Assembly (NCBI GenBank): GCA_963814985.1
Contig: CAWFFV010000034.1
Coordinates: forward strand, 124,001-188,000
Length of the DNA stretch: 64,000 nt
Direction: 5' to 3'
Origin: CAWFFV01 sp963814985
GTDB lineage: Bacteria > Chloroflexota > Ktedonobacteria > Ktedonobacterales > Ktedonobacteraceae
The position numbers and the translations under genes are program-made. Positions 44,739 through 55,019 of the stretch are shown here, in pieces; position 1 is the stretch's first letter; each line of letters begins with the position of its first letter. Below the pieces are notes generated by a model. The model was not told the DNA's origin, searched no databases, and saw only the letters and a program-made list of their open reading frames with translations.

Positions 44739-45629
44739 ATGGAAACACAACCCCCAGTTGTTAAACTACTCGTTATAGATATTGATGGAACACTCCTCAA
44801 CCCTCAAAAACAAATCACGCCTCGCACTATGGCAGCAGTTAAGGCAGCACAACAGGCCGGCATCATCGTTACTCTGGCGACTGCACGACGCTACTATAAT
44901 ACCCTGCCCATCGCCACTGAATTGGGAGTGGACATTCCTCTTATTCTCTGCGATGGCGCGTTAATCGTAGAGCATCCTCATGATATGGTTCTCCATACAC
45001 ACTCACTACAGGCCCACATTGCCCAGCAGGCTGTCGATATACTGGTGGATCATCAGATCCAACCCGTTGTACATCATATCAACGGTAGCGTAGAAGAGAC
45101 GTGGACCGGTCCCAACGAATACGATAACGATTGGGTCGCGGCCTACCTTTCTTCTTGTCCTGGCGACCTGCGTCGTATGCATCACTCTGCATGCTGTACA
45201 GGACAACCTGATCCGCTACGTGTTGTCGCCTTTGCATCGGAAGAACGCGTCAGGCAATTAATACCTGAAATCTCCAGTCTGCCCTGCTCGTGGAATATGA
45301 CAAAGCGCGGCAGTTATGGTAGTGCTGAGATTGGCGTTCTGGGGCAATCCTGCTCCAAAGCCAGCGGTGTCACAGCACTAACACGCCACCTGAAGATCCC
45401 ACTTGATCAGGTTATGGCTATTGGCGACAATAACAACGATATCGAGATGCTTCAGGCTGTCGGCTGGGGAGTCGCGATGGGGCAGGCCTCTGATGAAGTA
45501 AAGGCCATGGCCGATGCTATTACCGCCAGCAATGCCGAAGATGGAGTGGCCCTGGCAATCGAACGCTATGCATTGCGTTGTGAGTCCAGTGCTGCTTCAA
45601 ACTCTTTTAACCGTACCACCTGTCTGTGA
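44739..45629 (+). CDS. Cof-type HAD-IIB phosphatase
   Basis: A 296-residue hydrolase of the Cof/YbiV group, which dephosphorylates sugar phosphates or cofactors. Motif I is LVIDIDGTLL with the nucleophile Asp, motif II a Thr in VTLATARRY, motif III a Lys in CSKASGVTAL, and motif IV the acidic GDNNNDIEML. A C2B cap lies between about 85 and 195. The last residues (SFNRTTCL) overlap the end of the convergent phosphatase gene by 64 bp, and the natural end may differ. Confidence 0.92.
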   Translation: METQPPVVKLLVIDIDGTLLNPQKQITPRTMAAVKAAQQAGIIVTLATARRYYNTLPIATELGVDIPLILCDGALIVEHPHDMVLHTHSLQAHIAQQAVDILVDHQIQPVVHHINGSVEETWTGPNEYDNDWVAAYLSSCPGDLRRMHHSACCTGQPDPLRVVAFASEERVRQLIPEISSLPCSWNMTKRGSYGSAEIGVLGQSCSKASGVTALTRHLKIPLDQVMAIGDNNNDIEMLQAVGWGVAMGQASDEVKAMADAITASNAEDGVALAIERYALRCESSAASNSFNRTTCL

Positions 45630-46284
45630 TTAGGTGCAGCCTGCCAGCGTTTCTGTTGGATTAGATGCAAAGCATCGCGGGCATGGATTTCATCGTACAC
45701 CAGCACGGCACCAGTCAACAGAACGCTGCGCCCCACCCCATGTTCGCAGTGAATCAAGACGCGACCACCCTTTGCAATACGCTCATGGACCCAGGTCACT
45801 CCCTGCATTAACTGCTCAACAGAGAGCGGATAAGTATCGGGAGCTGGTAAATACAATAACTCAATATTCTCTTGTGCCAGCGCTTGACGTCATCACAGTA
45901 TTCGGAGCGCGTATCTACCACATGCGTGATACCTGCTCGCCCCAGTGCCTTAATATCTTCTGGCCGTACACGTCCACCCACAGCAAGATGACTATTCACC
46001 CAGCTCAGATTTAATTTGTCTGGCAGCGGAATATGCCATGAGCGAGCAATCTTCTCACTTCTAGAGTTCTCTGGGAAGAGATGAACTGCGATACGTGTCC
46101 AGGCTCGATAAGAGAGACGCACAGCGCCTTTCGAGGCCCATTGCACAAACGAAAAATGTATATGAGGGCGCTCAATCACTACAGAAGTTTGTTGAGTACT
46201 GGCAGACGAAGAAACAGGTGTTGACAGAGTTTCGTCTTCCGCTTGCTTATCAATGGGTGGTGGGGGTATCGGTTCCGATGACAT
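45566..46284 (-). CDS. Dual-specificity protein phosphatase, one frameshift
   Basis: After a Pro/Ser-rich N-terminus and a helical region, LNLSWVNSHLAVGGRVRPEDIKALGRAGITHVVDTRSEYCDDV opens the cysteine-phosphatase fold. The active site is VLIHCEHGVGRSVLL (HCx5RS) with the upstream Asp in PAPDTYPLS. One missing base near 45888 splits the halves; restoring it gives ALAQENIELLYLPAPD. Total about 240 residues. Such enzymes act on Ser/Thr/Tyr phosphates or on lipids; with several kinases in the window a signalling role is plausible. The ATG at 46284 (MSSEPIPPPP) is preferred because the ribosome site abuts the earlier ATG. Confidence 0.8.
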
Positions 46285-46363
46285 GAACGGGATCATCCTT
46301 CTTTTAGTCCAGTGTAATCATTGTAAATTGCTGCTAACTTGGATCTGTGTCTATTGAAACATA

Positions 46364-47353
46364 TCAGTGCGATGTCACCAAAGGTGGCAGGGCAGCTTGT
46401 TCATCAGATAGAGCAGGCACCGTGTCTCGTTGTGTGACGCGCTTGAGTGCTGCTATAGCACACTCTATCATACTATCGTCGGGTTCGCGTGTCGTCAATC
46501 CCTGTAAAGCCAGACCGGGAGCAAGAAGCCACCTGACAACACGATAGCGATAATTTGCTGCCCCCAGGCGCATCAGTTCGTAAGCAATTCCTGCGACAAC
46601 AGGAACCAGCAAGATACGTGAAAGCACCTTGATGAGCAACGGAGGAGAACCAATCAACGCAAACACGAAGATCGAGACGACCATTACCAGCAATAAAAAG
46701 CCCGTCCCACAACGAGTATGCACACGCGAGGCCCGACGCACATGTGGAATATCCAGTGGGTCGCCCTGTTCCATCGCATTAATAGTCTTATGTTCTGCAC
46801 CATGATAGCCAAAGACGCGCTGAATATCGGGCACCCGGCCTATCAAGTAGAGATAACCAACTAACAAGCCCAGACGAATAATACCTTCGAGTGTCAGATT
46901 TAGCCAACCATCACCGATCTGGCCCCGTAGCAGACTTGTTACTAACAACGGTCCCACAAAAAAGATGGCAACGGCCATACTCAATGATACCAGCAACGTG
47001 ATTACCAGTGTCGCACCACCGATTTGGGGTGGTTTCTCTTCCAGGTGGTCCTCTTGCGCCTCTCCCTCCAGTTTTGCCGAAGTAGCAGGCTCATCGGGAT
47101 TGAGTGCTCCCGTAGAGATGTTGGCAGAGAGTGTCATCATGCGCGTACCCAGTACTAGCATTTCCCAGAGTAGCAACATACCGCGCAGAAAGGGCAGACG
47201 AAAGAGCTTATTCTGGTACAATTTGGGATCAAGTGCCTCCTCATAGAGGTAGATGCTGTCATCAGGTCGCCTGACTGCCACCGCTGCTGAGGAACGACCC
47301 CGCATCATCACTCCCTCCATGACGGCCTGACCACCGTAATAGAACGTTGCCAT
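46364..47353 (-). CDS. yqhQ: DUF1385 membrane protein (YqhQ-like)
   Basis: A 329-residue protein with the family start YYGGQAVMEGVMMRGRSSAAVAVRRPD and the diagnostic VFGYHGAEHKTINAMEQGDPL. RVHTRCGTGFLLLVMVVSIFVFALIG and RLGAANYRYRVVRWLLAPGLALQGLTTREPDDSMIECAIAALKRV follow, all typical of DUF1385. Four to five membrane segments (about 65-85, 120-145, 160-180, 215-245). Its biochemical role is unknown. In Chloroflexota and Firmicutes it commonly lies near rpmE and prfA; here the order rpmE, glycosyltransferase, DUF1385 on one strand fits that habit. Confidence 0.92.
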   Translation of the reverse strand: MATFYYGGQAVMEGVMMRGRSSAAVAVRRPDDSIYLYEEALDPKLYQNKLFRLPFLRGMLLLWEMLVLGTRMMTLSANISTGALNPDEPATSAKLEGEAQEDHLEEKPPQIGGATLVITLLVSLSMAVAIFFVGPLLVTSLLRGQIGDGWLNLTLEGIIRLGLLVGYLYLIGRVPDIQRVFGYHGAEHKTINAMEQGDPLDIPHVRRASRVHTRCGTGFLLLVMVVSIFVFALIGSPPLLIKVLSRILLVPVVAGIAYELMRLGAANYRYRVVRWLLAPGLALQGLTTREPDDSMIECAIAALKRVTQRDTVPALSDEQAALPPLVTSH

Positions 47354-47498
47354 AAAGTTTTCCTTTCGCTACCTTGTTTTCACTCTTCACAAACGAACCG
47401 GACACTAATGCATCCGTTTCTCTGGCGTGGCCATATCGTGAGAGAGTTCCCGTGGAGCCAACATTGAGAGACGACGAAAGATCGGACTCTTTAAGAGC

Positions 47499-48879
47499 TT
47501 ATTGGGCAAACGGCGGCGCAAGCGACGAAGACGGATGGCCGAACGCATACGTCCCGATAGCATGTGGAGACGAAGTTGCCCAGTGCGGCGTTTGCCAGAT
47601 GCTCGTTTTATCCCACTCTGGCAAATAACTAAGGAGACAGCTTGCAATCTCAAACGAAGCGGTGGGTTTGCTGATACGCTTCGCATTCTCCACCTTCCGC
47701 TGCATCTCAGATGAGCCTGGTTTGATAAGTTTCCGTAATGCAGCGACTAGCTCAAGTGGTGTACGAGCCAATGCCCCTACATCATTACTGACGACATACT
47801 CAACATTACCTTCCTCCTGTCCTGGCACATAGCCACTGAGTATGATGGGCAGATGACACGCCAGGGCTTCACAAATGGTTCCTGGTCCTGCTTTTGTCAC
47901 AATGATATCGGAAGCATGCATCAGTTCTGGCATATTCTGTACGAAGCCAAAGATTTTTGCAGGCACATGCAGCCTCGAACAGCTACGTTGTAAGTGAGCG
48001 TATAAGCGCCGATTGCGCCCGGTCACTACCATCAATTGTACAGGTAAACGGGCCTGAGAAATAGCATGCACAACTGCCCGTAAGCCACCAGCACCATCAC
48101 CCCCACCCACTAACAAAATTACGGAGAGACCAGGTTTCAAAGCAAACTTCTGCTGAAGTTCCTCCTTGCTCTGCATTGGTTGTATAAATTTGGGATCGAT
48201 CGGCATACCCAGTACATGTATGCGATCAGAGTCCAGACCTCGTTTCAAGTAGAGTGCTTTGGCCTGCTCTGTTGGCACAATATAACCATTTGCACCAGGT
48301 GCATACCAGGCATAATGTACAGTAATCAGATCGGTTACCACGGTAATGAAGGGAATATGCAGATCAAGTTTCTGGAGAGCCTGAATGGTGACATGGTTGA
48401 GCATAGGGTGGATCGAAACAATGATATCTGGCTGTACACTTGTAAAGAGGCGCAATAGCCCATTAAGGATCAAGGGGAGAGCAAGCGTCTTCACTGCCAG
48501 CACGGGTCCTTTGCCATTGCTGATATGAAAAAACTCGCCGAACAGCCTGGGATTATAGCGAATAGTTGGTCCGTAGAGTTTCACCGCCTCGCGCAAAGGA
48601 AAACGGCTATATTCTTCAAACACATCAACAATCTCGATACGATAGGTAAGGAGGAGGCAAAGCGGATATCGTTTCAGTAGTCTGCTGTGTTGCTTGTGCG
48701 GCATTTGATCCAGTACAGACTTGCTCATCATTGAAACGGGTTAGCCATTCTTGCTGTTCTCTTTGCGAAATTAAGTTGATTGCATTGCTGATAGCATTGG
48801 CGGCGCTGCGATGTCCGGCTCCTGTATCAGCAATCAGAAAGAGGATTGTTCGTTGTGTCACATTGACCAGAAGACTCAC
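47499..48879 (-). CDS. MGDG synthase/UgtP-like glycosyltransferase, frameshifted
   Basis: The GT-B fold of diacylglycerol glycosyltransferases: N-terminal TILFLIADTGAGHRSAANAI, then YGPTIRYNPRLFGEFFHI, VSIHPMLNHVTIQAL, FITVVTDLITVHYAWYAPGANGYIVPTEQAK, LLVGGGDGAGGL, FVQNMPELMHASDIIVTKAGPGTICEALACHLPIILSGYVPGQEEGN. It probably adds sugar to a membrane lipid. One frame break lies near 48645 (LSYRIEIVDVFEE restored). The C-terminal 30 residues look foreign, and another frame running to 47405 gives a very basic end, so a second break near 47620 is likely. Start GTG at 48879 is tentative. Confidence 0.8.
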
Positions 48880-48896
48880 CCCCTAGCATAAGAATA

Positions 48897-48935
48897 TAAA
48901 AGGGATAAAGGACTGATTAAAAGCTCCTTTATCCC
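48897..48935 (-). terminator. Intrinsic terminator of rpmE
   Basis: On the minus strand GGGATAAAGGA pairs with TCCTTTATCCC (48925-48935 with 48902-48912), followed by TTTTAT. It ends 20 bp after the rpmE stop. Confidence 0.85.
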
Positions 48936-48954
48936 CGTAGTATACGTCGAAATC

Positions 48955-49161
48955 CTATTCGTCTTGCAAGTTAAAGCGTTTGCGGAAACGCTCTACACGG
49001 CCAGCCGAGTCCAGAATACGCTGTTGCCCAGTGAAGAATGGGTGACATTTAGAACACACATCAATCTTGAGTACAGGTTTGACACTAAGTGTCTGAAAAC
49101 TACTGCCACAGGCACAACTCACTGTGGCTTCTACATAATTTGGATGAATTCCTTTTTTCAT
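48955..49161 (-). CDS. rpmE: 50S ribosomal protein L31
   Basis: A 68-residue protein of the zinc-binding L31 type. MKKGIHPNYVEATVSCACGSSFQTLS, then VDVCSKCHPFFTGQQRILDSAGRVERFRKRF-like sequence, gives the C-x-C and C-x2-C zinc ligands (Cys16, Cys18, Cys37, Cys40 approximately). L31 joins the 50S and 30S heads. It has its own terminator, so the glycosyltransferase and DUF1385 genes downstream need either read-through or another promoter. Confidence 0.97.
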   Translation of the reverse strand: MKKGIHPNYVEATVSCACGSSFQTLSVKPVLKIDVCSKCHPFFTGQQRILDSAGRVERFRKRFNLQDE

Positions 49162-49379
49162 GGTCTCTCCCAGATATCAACAGTTATGGCTTCGTTGTTT
49201 GGAAAGCTCAGCCTCTCTCGGCCTCCCCTCCCATCTCTCACTTGCCTGACCAAAAGTGTGCCGACAATGCAAGCATGATTGTACATGGATGCCGTCATGA
49301 CGTCAAGATGGTCTGGTAACAAGCACCTCTTCTCTCTATCCCACTAGAGAAAACAATCCAGGTTACGAATATATGCCCA

Positions 49380-51713
49380 CTATGAAGGAATGTAGCGAGT
49401 CACGGAAAAATCTGCCAGGCGTTGAATATTCGCATAAATCCAGATAACCCCTCCCTGCAGTTGGCCAGTTCCCTGGTCGATATGACCAGCATATGCATAC
49501 TGAGACAATGTCGCGAGATCATTTAAAACAGTGAGTGTCGAGGGTTGTGCTAACTGATCATTGGACAGGTGTATCAGTGTCATCGTATCATTGTGGGCCT
49601 GAGCAAGCCAGTGATCGACATTGTTAAGAGCCGTATTCACCTGAATAGCGAGCTTACGTTGATCACGAGTAGCAGCTGGATTCTGTAGCGCTCCTGAGAG
49701 ATGTAGCCCTATCAAATAGACATAGCCTGGTGGTATTCCATCAGTATAGGGGGAATCTGTGCCCTGTGTGCCTGCGCGCCCTGTAGATGCTGCATATCTT
49801 CTCCAAGCAAGGGGATTTGATCATATTGTTGTGGATCGGTAAGCAAAACCATCGTTGGTGGAAGATTGATACGAGCCAATTTCCTGCCATCCAGCAAATC
49901 TATCATACGTATAATCTGGTTACGAGTTGTTGTGTAATCTTTGGTTTGCCATGCATCCCTGGCACTATTCGCTAATGTGAGAACATTTTGTGTGCTTTGC
50001 AAGAGAGCGTCTGCCAGACCACCACGCAAGCCGAGAGCCTTGAGTTCAGGTGCCTCTACAAGCAAGTGGCGGAAATGATCGAGCATACTAAAGTGAGACT
50101 GATCATCCGGATTAGCCTGCTGTGTAAGCTCAGCATAATAGCGCCACTTATTTGTATCCAGGGAAGGAAGGGTTGGTATGAAAGCGGAGTCCTCTTCCGA
50201 GATCAGAAAACGACTGGTCACTTCCAGAAGGTCGATATGATGTTGTCCACCTGTGTAGAGAAAATGTATCTGGCCATGATCAACATTCAATTGTCCCAGG
50301 AAGATCGGTGCAGCCTCCGTTTGAACTTTATCTGGTAAGAGCCATGCACAGTAACTCTGGCCAGCGTCAGGAGCAGGAATGCCTGAGAGGTCAACCTGCA
50401 ACTCGTCGTTAATTCCCTGGCTGTTGATATTGCCGTTTAATTGTTCACTGCTGACAAAAAAAGCATGACCAACGACAGATGTTGGTGCTGTTACTGGGGC
50501 AGTCGACTGATGGAGTAGAAACAAAGTGCCCAGGCCGGAGACTACAACGGCCAGAAGGAGGAGAACGGTCAAGGCTACAAAGAGTCCGCGCTGATTCCTG
50601 CGTCGCGAGAGGGTACGTGGAGGAAGCAGGGGAACAACTGAGGCAGATGAAGATGAAGTGGACGATGCATTGACGCTCTGTGGCTTATCTGCTATTCCAC
50701 TCAGAGAGAACGTAGAACCATCTCTCCTGACCCGAGCCCAGGTCAGGAGCAGATTGAAACTGCTGATTTGTTCTTATGTGCTCTGTTGGCTCTTCTGGAA
50801 TGTTCTCCTCTGGCAGAGAAGCAAGCGATTTAGGAACGGGAATATTGAGAGCTTTTGCAAGTGCGACCGTCATTGAGGAAGCCGTGGTGAAACGCTCTGC
50901 TGGTTCTTTTTCCAGGCAACGCATAATCACATTTGCCAAAGCAGACGAAACATTGGGATTGATCAATGAAGGTGATCTGGGTATAGTGTTGGCGTGTTGT
51001 GTGAGAAGTGCAACCGGTCTGGTGCCTTGAAAAGGCAGCACACCAGTACAAATTTCATAGAGTATAACACCGAGAGCGTAAATATCACTTTGCTTGTTGG
51101 CTGGATAGCCCCTGGCCTGTTCGGGTGAAATATAGAACATCGATGCAAGAGGTTGATTGGAGAGCACACTTGCATTATTTCCCAATATCTTCAGTAGACA
51201 AAAGTCGATGAGAATTGGCTCAAAGCTCCGATCAGCCGAAGAGAAAGATCGATCCAGGATGATATTGGTGGGTTTGATATTCCCATGAATAATGCCTTGT
51301 TTATGGGCATAGTCAAGAGCTTTACTGAGAGATGCGAAGCAGTGAACGATATCGGCCCCAGGTAGGAATTTTCCTGAGCGGGGAATACCAGGAATATATT
51401 CCGCCAGTGGCCTGCCTTCTATGTAGTCCATCACCAGATAGATTAAAGCGGTGTCAACATTTTGGGTAGGGAGCAACTGGGCCTCATAAATACGTGCGAT
51501 GTTCGGGTGGCGCAATGCCATAACTGTTTCGATCTCGTGAGTAAAATGCAAGGCAAAATTGGGATCATCGCGAGTACTGGCGATGATCATTTTGATGACC
51601 ACCGTGCGTTGTAACTGGGGATCATAGGACTTCCACACTTCGGATGTCTTACTACGTGATAGACACTCATGTAGCTCATATTTCCCCAAATGCCGAAAAA
51701 TTGTATTCATCAT
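49380..51713 (-). CDS. Transmembrane Ser/Thr kinase-like protein with extracellular domain (two frameshifts)
   Basis: Three frames join into about 777 residues. Kinase-like domain (1-280): LGKYELHECLSRSKTSEVWKSYD, VVIKMI lysine, IIHGNIKPTNIILD where HRD reads HGN, LIDFCLLKI for DFG, FYISPEQARGYPANKQSDIYALGVILYEICTG. The catalytic Asp is thus Asn, suggesting a pseudokinase. A one-base change near 50695 continues into GSTFSLSGIADKPQS, a Ser-rich linker, LSRRRNQRGLFVALTVLLLLAVVVSGLGTLFLL (membrane) and an extracellular domain of about 380 residues that starts VGHAFFVSSEQLNG. A second break near 49740 leads to GYVYLIGLHLSGALQNPAAT. Start ATG-ATG at 51713 with AAGGAG. Confidence 0.72.
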
Positions 51714-51990
51714 GCATAATGCTCCTTCCAACAGTGTTGTAGTAAACAAGGAGAGAAGGCGTTAAATAATCGGTAAACTAATACTGTGTATAAAAGATAT
51801 CCCGGAGAAACCATATTCAAGAATGTAATGGCAGGGAAAATTATGCACTTATAAAGTATAAAGAGATTGTCAGTTGGTTTATTATGAGCATTGTGCAACA
51901 GAGCACCTTCCAGCAACATGATGTGGTACACTACAGCCAGAGTACTGAGCAACTTGTCAGCATTACACATATCAAGGGATAGAACATAGT

Positions 51991-53301
51991 ATGATTGAAC
52001 GATACTCCTTACCAGAAATGGCCGCTATTTGGTCAGCAACACATAAAACCGATATATGGCTTCAAGTCGAGCTACTCGTCTGTGAAGGGTGGGTACGCGA
52101 AGGTATGATTCCTCAGGAAGCCATAGAGAAGATACGTCTAGCCCGTTACAATGCGCAACGCATGCGAGAGATAGAACAAGAAACCCACCATGATATTATA
52201 TCATTTCTGCGTTCTATCCAGGAACAACTCGGGCCAGAAGGCCGTTTTCTCCATCTTGGCCTGACCTCTTCTGACGTACTCGATACGGCATTAGCTGCAC
52301 AAATTCGAGAGGCGGGTAATCTCCTCACCACGTATCTGGAAACGCTCGTACAGCTTGTGAGACAAAAAGCAGTACAGTACAAGTATACCCTAATCGTAGG
52401 GCGTACACATGGAATTCATGCAGAACCAATGACTTTTGGTCTGAAACTCGTCCTGTGGGCAGATGAACTACAACGCCACCAGCAAAGATTAGCTACAGCC
52501 CTGGAACAGGTGACTGTCGGCAAAATCTCCGGAGCAGTTGGCACACATGCCACCATTCCACCACAAATTGAAGAGTTTGTGTGTGAACAGATGGGTCTGG
52601 GGGTTGCCCCGATCTCTAGCCAGATCGTGCAACGCGACCGCCATGCGCATTTTATGACCACCATAGCTTTAATCGGCAGTTCCCTGGAGAAAATGGCCCA
52701 GGAGATTCGTCACTTGCAACGTAGCGAGGTCAGTGAGGTATTTGAGCCATTTGGCTCTGGCCAACAGGGATCATCGGCAATGCCCCATAAGCGCAATCCC
52801 GAACTGTGTGAGCGGATCTGTGGACTTGCCCGTGTCCTGCGAGGCTTTGCCGTGACCGCGATGGAAAATGTGGCACTCTGGCATGAGCGTGACATCAGTC
52901 ACTCTTCGGCAGAGCGCATCATTCTGCCTGATGCCTGTACGCTTTTGCACTACATGCTTCATATCTTCACACAGGTTATTCAGGGCTTGCAGGTGGACAC
53001 CGAACGTATGCAGACCAACTTAAATATGATGGGGGGATTGGTTTTCTCACAACGTATTCTGCTTGCTCTTATCGAGAAAGGCGTAGGACGACAGGAGGCC
53101 TACACTCTGGTGCAACGCAATGCCAGGAAAGTCTGGAGTATGGCTAGCAAGGGCACAATCCAGGGACCAGCCTTGCTCGATGCGCTTCGTAGCGACCAGG
53201 AGGTTACCAGTTATCTCTCACCTGATGAGCTACAAGAATTGACCAGCACGGATTATTATGTCAAATATATTGATATCTCATTTCAGAGAGTGGGGTTATA
53301 A
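51991..53301 (+). CDS. purB: Adenylosuccinate lyase
   Basis: Catalyses two fumarate-releasing steps of purine synthesis (SAICAR to AICAR, adenylosuccinate to AMP). The 436-residue protein has MIERYSLPEMAAIWSATHKTDIWLQVE at its start, HHDIISFLRSI, GLTSSDVLDTALA, VGRTHGIHAEPMTFGLK with the catalytic His, the fumarase/aspartase signature GSSAMPHKRNPELCERI with the flexible-loop Ser, and WHERDISHSSAERI. It is encoded alone upstream of a membrane glycosyltransferase gene; no other pur gene is in the window. Confidence 0.97.
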   Translation: MIERYSLPEMAAIWSATHKTDIWLQVELLVCEGWVREGMIPQEAIEKIRLARYNAQRMREIEQETHHDIISFLRSIQEQLGPEGRFLHLGLTSSDVLDTALAAQIREAGNLLTTYLETLVQLVRQKAVQYKYTLIVGRTHGIHAEPMTFGLKLVLWADELQRHQQRLATALEQVTVGKISGAVGTHATIPPQIEEFVCEQMGLGVAPISSQIVQRDRHAHFMTTIALIGSSLEKMAQEIRHLQRSEVSEVFEPFGSGQQGSSAMPHKRNPELCERICGLARVLRGFAVTAMENVALWHERDISHSSAERIILPDACTLLHYMLHIFTQVIQGLQVDTERMQTNLNMMGGLVFSQRILLALIEKGVGRQEAYTLVQRNARKVWSMASKGTIQGPALLDALRSDQEVTSYLSPDELQELTSTDYYVKYIDISFQRVGL

Positions 53302-53365
53302 CCTCATTCTCATTCCACCACAGTCCTTGCGAGCCCAAATCAGAGCAAAGGATGATGCTTGCTTG

Positions 53366-55019
53366 ATGACATCTCAACACAACAAAACGGAAGCAGTTCC
53401 TCTACAGAGTACAGAGCGACCGCTCTTTCCTTTGTTGCTCGCCTTTGCATGCATCTTTGAGTTCTTCTACCTGACACTTGTAGCTCTCTCCCCGCTTGCA
53501 GGACTGCACCTGACCAACTCACCGCTCTCTACGATATGGTCAAAGACGTTTTTACCTTCACATTGGCTATATACAGTCGTCTCCCCCTTCATCCATCTTC
53601 TCCCTCACCGTGATTGGTTCTCGTCTCTGCTCCTTGGCATAACCTTTTTAGGAATAATGGGGACATATGCCTGTGCCATTACCCTGTATTTTTCGACGAC
53701 GCGGTACGAGCAAAACAACCAGACACTGGCTCTATTTCATCCTGGGAGGAACACTGATTTTTGGAATTACCTTACTTTTCCAACCGATGCTCTTCTCTGA
53801 TGATGTCTTTACCTATATCTTTTCAGGTCGTATCCTGACGATCTACGGTGTAGACCCATTGAATACAGCTCCTGGCCAGTTTCTCTCTGATCCCTATTTA
53901 CCATGGGTGATATCGGGGCGCAGTACGCCCAATATCTATGGCCCTTTATGGCTCTGTATTGTCGCCATCCTGGTTCGCATAAGCAACGATCCACTGATTA
54001 CGCTATTACTCTTCAAAGGGGTCACATTGCTGGCCCATCTCATTAACTGTGTACTGGTCTGGGCTATTCTTGGCAGGATTGCCCCTACTCGTCGCTTGTT
54101 GGGTACATTTCTTTATGCGTGGAACCCTCTGGCACTCATTGAACTGGCGGGTAGCGGCCATAGCGAGGGTGTTCTCCTTAGTCTCCTCCTGCTGGTCATA
54201 TGGTTTTATATACAGGAAAAAAAGCGCTGGTTGCGCATTGGTGCCCTGATCGTTATGGGTCTTGCGATCAGTACAAATCTTATTGCGCTCCTGCTCGCCC
54301 CGCTCGCTCTCTGGTTCGATGTACGAAGTAAACACTCCATCTCTCGTGCATTGTGGGGTTTCTGCTGGCGTGCACTTGTTATGCTCATACCAGCACTCAT
54401 CATCTCACTACCGTTCTGGCGTGGTGAACATACGTTCTTTGCCATCACCTCGGCCATAGACATGGAGCATTTTGTCCATTCGCCAGTTGGTACATTCGCA
54501 GGTCCCATGCGTAGTTTGTTCCATGCAATAGCCGCATGGGGACACTTCCGTTCTCTCCTCCAACCAACAGCTGCTGCTGATGTCACACTACGTGCCTCTG
54601 CAACCTTTATCTTCACTCTCATCTATATCAATCTCTTTAGTCAGGTACGTCGTGCGCCAGGTATGATCATCAAGGGACATCACTATCCTGATGATGATCC
54701 AGACATGCTGCAACCAGGGCTAGATGTGCTTCTCAAGAGTTGTAGTGTTGCGGTGTTCTGGTACTTGATCCTCGTTTCGGGCTGGTTCTGGCCGTGGTAT
54801 ATTCTCTGGATGCTCTGGCTTATCGTGCTACGCCGCCTTGATGAATTTACCATCGCCATGTTAATCTTGTCGGGGACGGCCCTCTTTATTTATCCATTTG
54901 TAGGTTTCTCTAGAGCACCAATTGAGACATACCAGGCCGCACTCATCTTTGGTATACCCCTTATTTATCTCATCGTCATCAGAAGCCGACAGGCAGGAAA
55001 GGATCATCACATCATATGA
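53366..55019 (+). CDS. GT-C-type polyprenyl-phosphate glycosyltransferase-like membrane protein, one frameshift
   Basis: About 550 residues with twelve or so membrane segments. The first loop contains LFSDDVFTYIFSGRILTIYGVDPLNTAPGQFLSDPYLPW and the segment TPNIYGPLWLC, the acidic and aromatic pattern of mannosyltransferase-like GT-C enzymes. Further on are YAWNPLALIELAGSGHSEGVLL and SGWFWPWYILWML, found in related MptA/DUF2029-type proteins. The frame breaks near 53737, where one extra base separates TLALF from ILGGTLIFGITLLF. Its stop overlaps the next gene's ATG (ATGA), so co-translation with the IPP isomerase is likely, linking a polyprenyl-using enzyme and isoprenoid supply. Confidence 0.72.
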
